From Symbiodinium natans (lineage: Eukaryota; Sar; Dinophyceae; Suessiales; Symbiodiniaceae), in contig CAJNDS010001524.1 in the NCBI GenBank assembly GCA_905221605.1, positions 534,736 to 598,735 on the forward strand: a stretch of 64,000 bases of DNA, in the 5' to 3' direction. A model generated the notes under the pieces. The model saw only the letters and a list, made by a program, of their open reading frames with translations. It did not search any database and was not told the DNA's origin. A program made the translations under genes and the position numbers. Numbering within the stretch: position 1 is the stretch's first letter; the number at the start of each line of letters is the position of its first letter. This document shows, piece after piece, positions 8,731-17,844 of this stretch.

Positions 8731-10760
8731 GCCATCCTCCCGATGACGGCCCGGAACTACGTCGCGAACGTGGCCAGCATGGGGAGGAGATTATGGTGGT
8801 GGCTGCCTCAGGAGCCCAGTGCCAAGACTTGAGGGTTTATATAAGGCTTTGGAAGTTCAGGGTCAGGGATTTGAGGTTTAGGGTTTAGGGTTTAGGGTTT
8901 TGCCTAACACTTGCCCGCTGCAAAGAGGTATGGTCTAGGGTTTAGGGTTTGGCGTTTGGGGTTTGGGGTTTGGGGTTTAGGGTTTAGGGCCTAGGGTTTA
9001 ATGTTGACTTCACATTAGGAATTCCTGCCGCAATTATAAAATCCAGCTGCCAGAACACAATAATGTAGCCCGCCACAATTATAAAATCCCGCCCGGAATA
9101 TTTTTTTTTACGGGCGAATATAATTGACCTAATACTAAAACTAATAGTACGTCCTACCAGGATTTAGGCGAATTTAATTGAGGAGGCCCTGGCCGGAGAG
9201 ATTGATCAATCAAGGGGGGGAGGGGGGGGGGGGATTTATTAATGCGAAGTCAACATTAGGGTTTTAAACCCTGGGGTGCAGGAACTCCAAAACAGACAGG
9301 CTACCTCTAAATCCTAGTCCTAGGCCCTCCGCCCCTCAACCGCGTGCTCAAACGAAGCCAAAGGTGCTTTGAGCCAGATCTTCGGGCTCGCGGCCGGCGT
9401 CGTTGGCGAAGGATTCAGCCCCAAACCTCGGTGAGTATCTTGGTAGCCCAGTAACCATATTATAATGAGGGCAACTTTTTGGGGTCTGCTACTTGACAAA
9501 GACCACAAGGGAACCCATAACCCAAAAAAAGGGAAAAGGGTACCACTGGGTAACCAAGTTATGGGCCTTGAGCATTGCAAGGCCTACTACTTACTACTGG
9601 TAGCTCAGCCACCATGTTGCCACAAGGGTACCATTTTGCGGGTTGGTGACCTTGCAATGGAGCCTAGAACCAAAGAAAGGGCAAAAGCGTACCACTGGGC
9701 TACCAAGACTTGCGGATAGGTTCCAGAAGCATTACGCTCATAGGACTCTACCTCGGACCCCTAAAAGATTGTACCGGGTTTGGGCCACCCGGGAACCTCT
9801 CAGGGGTATATCCTTAGGGGTACGAGTCTTACAAGTAGGGCCTTCCGTACTATACTAACTATAGTTAAAGGAATTCTCACCTATGTAGTAAGACTCATGT
9901 CCCGATTTAGGGCCCTTAAACCCTATTTAGAACGAGGGGGCCCCTACATGTAATCCCATGGTACACACTGTTCTTGGAGACTTCGAATGAGACACTCGAG
10001 GAAGAGCTGGATCAGCTGCTCGTGACCAACCTCAGCGAAGGTCTTGCCGTTCAATACGGGGTTTAGGGTTTAGGTTTAGGGAACCTTAAGCCCTAAAAGC
10101 GCTTTTGGAGCTCTAGGTTCTGGGGCTCTAGGGAAATCTCTGAGCTGTTGGAGCTAGAAGCTTGCTCGAAGGTCCATGGGTACAGCTACGAGTAGAGATA
10201 GTATAACTAAACTAGCCTACGATGTAACATGCGATCACCTGAAATAAATCACTTACGACGCATGAATCATGACCCTACTAACTTACAACTCCCACGAATC
10301 TTCAAGCAGGACAAAATGACATCGTTTCCTACCAGAGCCATGGGTTTCAAACTTTAGGCTGGGGAGCAGTTGTGTTGAATGCATGCTCTAGTCGTGGCTT
10401 AGGGTGGCTCTTTTTGGGTACTTCTAGATGGGTTGTGAGTGATAATTGTATGCCCATACAAGGGACAATGGCTTAGAGAAATGACCATTTGGCTCAGCTG
10501 AGGCTTCGAAGAACGCGTGTAGAGGAGGCTGAGTACCAATAAACCTCAAACCCTAAGCCCTAACTAGACACCCTAAACCCCTCTAGGGTCTTGAGGGGTT
10601 TCGTGCTGTTTCACTCTCTTGAGATGGTCCTGCAGCTCCCATCGCTCCCATCAGGAGCTTGCGACGATAGACGGTTTAGGGGTTAGGGCTTAGTGTCGGC
10701 CATTTCTTTTGGGAAAGTTGAGCGTGAGCTCCAGGCGCTGTTGGAGGAAATCCAAAGCAA
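8731..10760 (+). CDS. 3' part of a plus-strand gene, copy B (exons 8731-8782, 9324-9430, 9980-10040, 10718-10760)
   Basis: The first three exons match copy A. 9324-9430 ends at a strong GTGAGTATCT donor and encodes GALSQIFGLAAGVVGEG. In 8731-8782 the GT donor of copy A is GG. 9980-10040 is two bases shorter than its partner, a frameshift if not compensated. A fourth exon (10718-10760, ERELQALLEEIQS), found only in copy B, ends at a consensus GTAAGT donor. Unrecognised; possibly a decaying duplicate. Confidence 0.5.
9000..9257. mobile_element. 258-bp terminal-inverted-repeat element, copy B only
   Basis: Ends AATGTTGACTTCACATTA (9000-9017) and the reverse complement AATGTTGACTTCGCATTA (9240-9257) match at 17 of 18. 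It sits inside a telomere-type array; AGGGTTT abuts both ends, so the target duplication cannot be told from the repeat. Inside, CAATTATAAAATCC occurs twice. Copy A lacks it. Confidence 0.8.
9439..9558 (+). mobile_element. Introner family I, intact copy
   Basis: Starts CTTGGTAGCCCAGTAACC and ends ACCACTGGGTAACCAAG, with the family interior (TTATAATGAGGGC, AAGGGAACCCATAACCC). It begins eight bases after the donor at 9431, in the opposite orientation to transcription compared with the ankyrin-gene copy. Confidence 0.8.
9598..9707 (+). mobile_element. Introner family I, second copy
   Basis: Starts TGGTAGCTCAGCCACCATG and ends GTACCACTGGGCTACCAAG. It follows the previous copy by 40 bases in the same orientation. 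Confidence 0.75.
10041..10717 (+). other. Intronic or untranslated stretch without an exon call
   Basis: The first half matches copy A; the rest, from about 10545, is specific to copy B and holds short CCCTAAA runs. No convincing exon was seen. Confidence 0.4.
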
Positions 10761-11094
10761 GTAAGTTAGCCGAATCCGTAGCTAATGCCACGATCGTGGG
10801 TGAAGGCGCCCACATCCGGCAATTAGTGAGGGGGTACTCGCAGGTCCGTGGGTGGTGCCTCGGGGGTGTGTTCTTTTCTGTGTTCTGTTCTTTCACCTCG
10901 GCTATCCCCGTGCGATCTGCATTGGGTCAGTGCCTCCACTCCAATCGGGGAGGACAGCAGGCGACTGACTCTTATCATGTTCCCAGAGCAGAGTGCTCAG
11001 CTAGGCAGACTTTGACTCGTCCGCCATTCAGCTGCGTGAGTGAGTGAGTCTTTTGGGAAAGGGGGGGTGGTTCCCTCTAAGGATTAGAAACCCT

Positions 11095-11420
11095 AAGCCC
11101 TAAACCCTAAACCCTAAACCGGGTATGGGGGCACCCCCTTCTCTCGAACAAATGCCCGTCTGCAATACAGCTCGAGGTTTTGAGGGTCTCGGGCTGTAAG
11201 TTTTGCTGGCTTTCGAGGCTAGAGGCTGGAAGCTTCAGGGTTTAGGGTTTAGGGTGAGGGCTTTATGAGGGTTTAGGGCTTAGGGCTTAGGGCTTAGGGC
11301 TTTAAGGGTGTAGGGTGTAGGGTGTAGGGTTTAGGGTTTAGGGTTTAGATAGGTTTAGGGTTTAGGGTTTAGGGTTAGGGCTTCAAGGGTCTTAAGGGTT
11401 GAGGAGGTCGGCTTCCGGGC
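11095..11420. repeat. Telomere-type arrays, both orientations
   Basis: CCCTAAA at 11097-11119, then TTTAGGG and variants (GCTTAGGG, GTGTAGG) to about 11390. Part of the block absent from copy A. No gene is visible between 10761 and 11647. Confidence 0.85.
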
Positions 11421-11647
11421 CCTTCCAGGAGAGGTTTCTTTGTAGTCTCCCGTTCACACCTACCCTTGAAGCTTCATATAAGCACCCGAAACCCTAACAC
11501 CTAAACCCCGAAAGCCCCCCCTTAAATGGTAGCCCAGTCGTACCCCTTGACACTTTTTTTGGTTCTGGGTTCCCCCCCTCCTCTGCGAGACCCTATACCA
11601 ATGCAACATGAAATTCTCAAATAGAATTCCCCATTCCAACTTGACAT

Positions 11648-14600
11648 TTACACCTTTAAACCCTGAAACCCTGAACCCTTAACACTAAGCTTCCACACAA
11701 CCTGATATGCCCCAACTAAATCGGCAAATGATGGGCGGGCGGCCAGGGTCGCGACGCCCAGGGGTGAGATGCCGGGAAAGTCAGCATACAAGCGCGTCAT
11801 CATGTTGCCTCATTCAGAAAACAAAGCTGTCGGGGTGGTTCAGGGTGTAGGGTCGTAGGGAGCGATTTTAAGGCTTGCTGGGGCCTGGGGGTGTTCATCT
11901 TCGACTTGGCAGGGGTTGCTACACCGAATCCTGTAGAAAAGTCTGAAGATGATGCTCTGGGGAACATGCAATCCACGACAACTGCCAACTGTCCGAGCTG
12001 CAGTTTGAATATCCGAAGACCGCCGTTCGGAGGCGAGCTGTTCGGATCTTCCAAGTAAGGGCTCTTGGCGGCACGTAGGGCAAGTTCACATCAGCACGAT
12101 GTGCCAAAAGCAGCTTGGCAGTCTCCACTGCTCTGCGATTGCCGCGCGAAAGCAATGCGACAGCATGCAGTGGGCTGGCATTCCCACCTAGGTCGGCCCC
12201 TAAAGCCCTCTGAAAAATATTCCTGGATATGATCCTCTTAAACCCAAATCAGGGAAAACTTAAAATGTCCCTAGCCACTGGCCGAAACTGGTGAAGCCCT
12301 GCCGGGGTCGCAGCGGTACGAGATAAGCGCTTGAACTGTATCCGGACAGGCGAAGGACGCAGCGCCACTCAAGATGTCCCGTGGCATCTCTGCACGATGT
12401 TCCATGAGTGTCTTCACATGCTCGGGTGTTCGGCAAAAGAATAGCACATGCAGGCCAGTTCTGGCGCGGGCATTGACATCAGCGCGAAGTTCGAGGAGTG
12501 TCGCGAGGACTGCAGCCTCCTGCCGCGACTTCGCTGCTGCCATCAGTGCCGTCTGCGTATCGAAGTACCCAAGACTGCTCATGCCTTCGAGGGCGTGGTT
12601 CATGTTTGCACGGCTCTCTGCCAGCAGTCGCAGAGTCTGGGCGTCGCCAGAAAAGACCGCGCACATGACCTTGCTTCTCTTGAGATGTGAAGTTGATGTG
12701 AAGCCTGTTTACACCATACTGTCACATGCATGCCTTGCCCTGCATTTTCCGTGTTTCGTGGACTAGTCCGCATTCATCAATACCGTTCAAAACCAACATG
12801 AACAGCAATTCTCACGCGCAGCTTCGTGGCTGCATTCATGCCGGTGTCGTCCTCCACGGCTTCTCTCAAGTTGGCAAACTGGAAGTGTCGCAGGAATTCG
12901 TCCAAGTGTCTCCATTTCCTCTGCCGACGAAGGAGGTTCGGGCATAGGGCTGCCCAAAAGCGGTAGTCGGACAAAGGGCCTTTCTCTTGCAAGTGCCGGA
13001 TCTTACCTTCCACGGCCGCCTCACCCAGTCGGACGACCGCTGCGCGGTCGGCTTCAATGGTGAAATCCCCATCCACAATGCCTCAGACGAGTCATCCTGG
13101 ATCGGAGAGCACTATGGAAAAGGCAGCAAGTCTCCTAACGCCCTCCGAGGTGCTTCTGTTCTGCCAGTCCAGTGGGAACATAAACTCGGCGTCCGTGGCA
13201 GAGTACACAACAATGACGGAGGTGTCGGACTTGCTTGACAGAAGTCGGCACCACAACTCAGCACGGCACCACCTTGGCCACAGTTGGCAGAAGACCCAAC
13301 ATGATACTTCTTTGTCAGCAGACCGACTGAAACCAGAAGCCCTGACCCGAAGACACGCTAGAGGTTAGCGTAATGATGCTACCTAGAACTACCCATGAAA
13401 ATTCTCAAATATAACAATCCCAAAACCCCAGCCCCTAATCCCGAAGTAGACAATCCGAACCCCATAAACCCTAAACCCCTAAGCTCTTTCTCGTGAAGGC
13501 ACCCTCGGGACATCCACGTGGCATAGTTCCTTGGCCAGTACAGACTACTTGAGACGGTCCAGGGCCCAGGAAAAGTAAAAATAGACTCAAAAACCCTAAA
13601 TCCGAAACCCTGAACGCGAAACCCTAAACCCTAAACCCTAAACCCTAAGAGATATATCATACAAGCAACCGAAGGAAGGTTCTCATCAACTTGCAACATT
13701 GGGGAGTTAGTAAGAACCGTGCGCACAGTTCATGCGAAGACGAAGGGCTATGGGCTGCAGCGGCAACAGGTTGACCCTTGGGGTTCCTGATGCCTTGCTA
13801 CTACCCTCACAGCATGCCTGGGTTCAGGGTTTTATGGTTTCGGGGGAGGGGGGGGGGGGGGGGTTTTTGAGTGAGTTGTGACCTACGTACTCGTTACTCG
13901 ACATAGGGAAAAGCAAAAGCTTCCAGTGGACCTCAAATATCACGTGCTGAGCCGAATCTTTGTGAGGCAGCTGCGGCACCAATGCCAGGAAGAGATTGCA
14001 GAGCTCCACCTGAAGCATTTGGGGGCCAGTAGGGAAACCCTAAACCCTAAATCCCAAAACAGGAACCCTGAGCCCTTTGAGGTTGCTTTAGGGCTGAGTT
14101 TGAGGTTTCTTGGAAGGTTTGAGGATGTACGTAAGCGGACTTCCGGTGCCCCCAGGGCGCATAGGCCGGAATGCTCTGAACCGCCAGAGCCGCGTCGGTC
14201 TTCGTGGCCTCCTCATTGACTCCGGGCATCCGAGCTGTGATCTGAGGGATCGCGAACCTCAAGGGGGAGTCATACTCGGACCCTCGAGGATGTACTCCGA
14301 GGGAGGTTCCCTTCAATTGGTATACTCCGATGTTGGCCCGTGGATTCTCTTAGAAGATCTTTCAACAGGGGTCCTAGGAGAACCGTGTGGCAGGACAGCC
14401 GCCATATTGTGCTGAAGGTGCCCTTATTGGGGGATTGGTTACTTTCATAAGGGAACCCAGAACCCAAAAAGGGGCAAAAGGGGGCCCCACTGGGGCCGAT
14501 TTGCCAAGGAGCCAGTCGAGGAAGAGGAACCCGTCGGCGATCTGTTGGCGAGTGCCAGGCGACAGGCGCTTCTCGTCGGGGCGAGAGGCGATGTCTTCTG

Positions 14601-15322
14601 TAACCTCCACTGTCCCGTCAATCACCCCACCTTGGTAGCCCGGTAGCCATCTTACAATAAGTACCCTTTTTGTTGGCTACTTTTTAAGGGAACCCAGAAC
14701 CCAAAAACATGGAAAAAAGGGTACCACTGGGCTACCAAGCCACCAAGGGTCTCCCGCAGAACCTTCATCTGCTCACCGTGGGGGTCCGGATGCGCAGAGC
14801 TGAGCCACTGGTGCGAAACGAAGATCACGAACATGCCCGGCTGAAATTGGTGCAGCGCGCCCTTCTCCTGCAGTTTGCCGTGGGGCTCCGGCGGGCCGCG
14901 CATCTGCATGAAATCGGACACCTGCCCACTAGCAACTACGGCAAACCCTGCTACACCTCCCATGCAGGGGGATTGCACAAATCACATTCACCCCGGCCCT
15001 GCCGCCAATCCTACTTCGGAAATGGGTAGGAACGGCGAAGGCTACAAGCTCAAAGCTTATAGTACAGGGGCCGATTCAAGTCGAACGGGTCTTCAGGGCA
15101 GCTTTACATCGCCATGTCCTGAATGAAGGAGCTATAAGGAAGGAAGGTCTTTAATAATTATTGTGTTGCGTTTTTTCTGTTTTTTTTTTTTGGGGGGGGG
15201 GGGGGGGGGGGACGGTTTCGGCGAAGCGCCTTGACAGCCCACAAGGGGAAGTAGCAGTCATGCACGCTGGTCTGCGGGCCGTCGGTGGGCGGCTCACTCT
15301 GCGTGCACAGGGAGGCTCCCAT
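11648..15322 (-). CDS. Ankyrin-repeat protein with N-terminal SHQWL domain, copy B
   Basis: Same architecture as copy A with one extra intron. Exons: 15322-15230, 14921-14744, 14630-14513, 14257-14131, 14009-13887, 13529-13507, 13272-13142, 13081-12816, 12669-12291, 12175-11966, 11808-11648. Donors here are better than in A (GTACAT after 14131, GTAGGT after 13887, GTGAGA after 12816). The intron 14743-14631 is a family I introner, and splicing it restores TLGGVIDG exactly as in A. Exon 8 is broken by a 115-bp insertion (12290-12176) that brings an in-frame stop and for which no GT/GC/GA-AG pair restores the frame. The repeats may therefore be truncated in this copy. The C-terminal exon reads MMTRLYADFPGISPLGVA. 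Confidence 0.78.
12176..12290. mobile_element. 115-bp insertion in the ankyrin coding exon, copy B only
   Basis: Copy A reads straight through (TCACGCCCACTGC on the minus strand); copy B has 115 bases between TCAC and GCCCACTGC. The core GGATATGATCCTCTT recurs at 22932-22946 within the related hairpin 22919-22975. No target duplication and no canonical splice pair at the borders. Confidence 0.75.
13850..13866 (+). repeat. G run
   Basis: About 14 consecutive G followed by TTTTT, next to the ankyrin exon at 13887-14009 in copy B. Copy A has only short G runs here. Confidence 0.85.
14395..14505 (-). mobile_element. Old family I introner forming the intron after ankyrin exon 2, copy B
   Basis: CAGCCGCCATATTGTGCTGAAGG...GGGAACCCAGAACCC...GGCCCCACTGGGGCCGATTTGCCAAGG keeps the family plan but not exact ends. 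The same element is in copy A, so it is older than the duplication. Confidence 0.6.
14631..14743 (-). mobile_element. Introner family I acting as a new GT-AG intron, copy B
   Basis: Read on the minus strand the intron is GTGG + CTTGGTAGCCCAGTGGTACC ... GGGCTACCAAG, followed by GTGGGGTGATT. The five-base duplication GGTGG flanks the element; its first copy gives the GT donor and its second stays in the exon. Removing the 113 bases yields CTTGGTGGGGTGATT, which is what copy A has uninterrupted at about 4500-4515. The two inverted ends are 14 bases and nearly perfect. Confidence 0.93.
15170..15212 (+). repeat. T run followed by G run
   Basis: TTTTTTTTTTT then about 21 G. Copy A has only GGGGGGGAGGGGGAGGGG here (4940-4957). 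The same bipartite pattern recurs elsewhere in the window. Confidence 0.9.
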
Positions 15323-15330
15323 GGCTTTCA

Positions 15331-15985
15331 GGCTGTTGGGTTTGGGCTTTTTGGGTTGTGGGGTCGAAGGTTCTAGGGTCTGGGCCAGGGTTCAAGGTTG
15401 GAGGGTTTTAGGGCTTTAGGGCTTGTAGGGGTTTATGGTTCTAGGGGTTGGGTTCTTAAGGGTTAGGGGCTAGCGTAGCGTTCCGGGTTGAGGGCTTCAG
15501 GGGCTCCCTGATCCCTGAACCCTAAGGGGTTGAGCTTGAATGGTTTTGGGGGCTGAGGGATGGTTCAGGTCGTGGGCTTCCGGGGCTTCAGGCCACCTGG
15601 AGTTGCCCAGCTAAAGCATAGAAACCCAGACGGCTAAGACTCACCATGCGTGCACGTATGTATGGCGCATATAGACAGTATATTGTCTAAATCAAATGCC
15701 ACCAAAAACACTCAAGCATGCCAAGCAATAAGTGCCCTCAACCCAAATCCCTAAGCAGTTGTGCGCTCGTCTCCGTATCTTCTTCGGGCGCAGGGGTGGG
15801 GGGGGGGGGGGGGGGGGGGCTCCCCGCAACCATCATCTGGGGTCTGCCCCCCTTGATAGGTAGGGTTAGGGTTCGGGGGCTTGCATGTATATGTAGAATC
15901 TCGAGCCCCCTTGAGCGAATGTTGGGGTTCAGCTTGGGATTTGGGGGCTTCAGGGGTTCGGGGGTTTAGGGTTTCAGGGGGCTTC
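15331..15985. other. Upstream region of the ankyrin gene, copy B
   Basis: GGGTTTAGGG-like degenerate sequence, the empty site of the 2.7-kb element at about 15640-15675, and a 20-base G run at 15797-15820. No exon was seen. Confidence 0.5.
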
Positions 15986-16085
15986 AGACTCCCTTCAGCA
16001 CCTCGGCAGTCCCACTGAACCTAAACCCTAAACCCTAAACCCTAAACCCTAAACCCTAAAACCGCCTCAAAGCGTCTCTTGCCAG

Positions 16086-17215
16086 GCTGCCCAAAGCTTG
16101 CACAGGAGAACCGACACCAGGCCGATCCTTGGCGTCGTCTGACTTCGAGGCGAAACGAGGGGAGAAAAAAATAGAAGCCTAAGGCGTTCCCGTGGTAAGC
16201 TCAGAAAAACCACGTTGGCTAAGAACAGTACGTCAGGTTCTCCAGGGTTCGGGAGGGCACTAAACCCTAAACCCTAAACCCTAAACCCCACAAAATACTG
16301 AGAACTGCACCCCCAACATCGTTTGTTCTTGCAGGCTGGCAATTGTTAAGCCCTAAACTCCTAAACCCTAACCTTAGCTTCACACTTGACCCTAAACCCT
16401 AAACCCTAAACTACTTAAACCCCAAGTATATCGCATTTAGGTACATGGACCCTCTGGGTAAACCCTTCAAACCCCATGAGCCCTCAAAAGAAGCCCTACC
16501 ATCCCCCAAAAATCACACCCCCTAAGCCCTAAACCTTAAATCCCTAAACCCTAAACCCTAAACCCTAAACCCTAAACCCTAAACCCTAAACCCAGGATTT
16601 AGGGCTTATAAGCCATAAAAGATCCGATCCAAACCTAAACCCTAAACAACCCCGAACCCCAAACCCCGAAACTCCCAACACCCCCAAAAACCCTAACCTT
16701 AAAGCTTTCAAGGTCCTTCTAGCCCTAAACCCTAAACCCTAAACCCTAAGCCCCATAAAAGGATCCCCGAAAGAACCTGCAGAGGCAGCGGCGACGCCCC
16801 GATGTCCACGGCGGCCACCTGCCGGGGCCAGCCGGTTTAGGGTTTAGGGTTTAGGGTTTAGGGTTTAGGGTTTAGGGTTTAGGGTTTAGGGTTTAGGGTT
16901 TAGGGTTTAGGGTTTAGGGTTTAGGGTTTAGGGTTTAGGGTTTAGGGTTTAGGGTTTAGGGTTTAGGGGTTTAGGGGTTTAGGGTTTAGGGTTTAGGGTT
17001 TAGGGTTTCAGCTGTGGCAGGAGCAAGCACGACGAGCATTTTTGCCGGGCGAAGTCTACAAGTTGCATTGTGACCAGCCGATGATATCTGTGGTTGCTGG
17101 AGAGCCGTGTCTGCAGAAGTGCATCTTTGATGCGGGAGACTCGGAGAGCAACAGCACACACAAACACAGCACGATCGGGATTTATACATACTCCGCAATC
17201 ATGGCGAGGGCGTGA
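16086..17215 (+). CDS. 3' part of a plus-strand gene with a telomere-repeat intron
   Basis: Exons 16785-16834 and 17012-17215 join in phase. The first follows AG|G and reads SGDAPMSTAATCRGQP with G or C in every third codon position. The last is 68 codons (LWQEQARRAFLPGEVYKL, then HCDQPMISVVAGEPCLQK) and ends at TGA. The intron between them is entirely TTTAGGG repeat. A further exon at 16086-16149 (LPKACTGEPTPGRSLAS) has a good CTCTTGCCAG|G acceptor and a GC donor but needs a missing exon to connect. Protein family not recognised. The gene converges on the minus-strand gene at 17845. Confidence 0.62.
16835..17011 (+). repeat. Intron made only of TTTAGGG repeats
   Basis: About 25 TTTAGGG units, a few with an extra G, run from the exon end CAGCCG to the next exon CTGTGG. 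The first unit gives GTTTAGGG as donor; the last is altered to GGTTTCAG as acceptor. Both flanking exons are open and in phase across it. Confidence 0.78.
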
Positions 17216-17545
17216 GAAGTTCCAACAATCGGGGAAGTCAAAGGTCTTTTGAAGCGCGAGAAGAAGCTTGTTACTTCAAGATCAGGAAAGTCAGCAGCAA
17301 GTTTACCCTCAAAGACCAAATTTGAACCCCACAAGGGTTTAGGATTTCATACACCTTACTAGGAATTACAGAAGTATCGGGCATATGACCCCAATTTAGG
17401 GTTCTTTTGGTCCTTAAGGATCCACTGAGTAAGTCAGAACTTCTCGAAACGGCATTGCCAAGGAGATCAAGGCCAGGTCCCATTGCCATGAGGGAAAAAA
17501 ACTGGAAGCTGAGGAGGGGACCCCAGAGAGCCCCAACTGCCCCCG
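17216..17545. other. Intergenic stretch between convergent genes
   Basis: Single-copy sequence, 330 bases, with no exon-like signal on either strand. Confidence 0.4.
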
Positions 17546-17678
17546 TTTAGGGTTTAGGGTTTAGGGTTTAGGGTTTAGGGTTTAGGGTTTAGGGTTTAGG
17601 GTTTAGGGTTTAGGGTTTAGGGTTTAGGGTTTAGGGTTTAGGGTTTAGGGTTTAGGGTTTAGGGTTTAGGGTTTAGGG
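17546..17678 (+). repeat. TTTAGGG array
   Basis: Nineteen near-perfect tandem units beyond the 3' end of the minus-strand gene. Confidence 0.95.
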
Positions 17679-17683
17679 AATAG

Positions 17684-17840
17684 ACCGTAAGTCACTTAGG
17701 GAGCCCTATGAAACCATTTAAGGTATATTGCTTAATTGAGGGGCCCAATACCCCTTAATTAAGGAAGATACCGTGAATCATATAAGGATCCTTCTGATTT
17801 AAGGTATATGGCTTAACTCAGGGGTGTTGGGCTCTTTGGG
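17684..17840. repeat. Two direct copies of an 86-base unit
   Basis: ACCGTAAGTCACTTAGG...TTTAAGGTATATTGCTTAA and ACCGTGAATCATATAAGG...TTTAAGGTATATGGCTTAA are about 86 bases apart and similar throughout. They lie just downstream of the stop codon at 17845. Confidence 0.65.
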
Positions 17841-17844
17841 GAAC

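Larger units (their letters stand above)
8520..15830. repeat. Tandem segmental duplication, copy B
   Basis: Collinear with copy A. Long near-identical stretches include 14924-15130 against 4690-4895. Copy B has its own insertions: the element at 9000-9257, about 1 kb at 10545-11580, the 115-bp insertion at 12176-12290 and the introner at 14631-14743. Confidence 0.9.

Noticed and set aside
13887-14009. Plus-strand exon KLPVDLKYHVLSRIFVRQL
   Set aside because: Open and protein-like, but the minus strand has AG|G and GTAGGT borders and fits the phases of the ankyrin gene on both sides.
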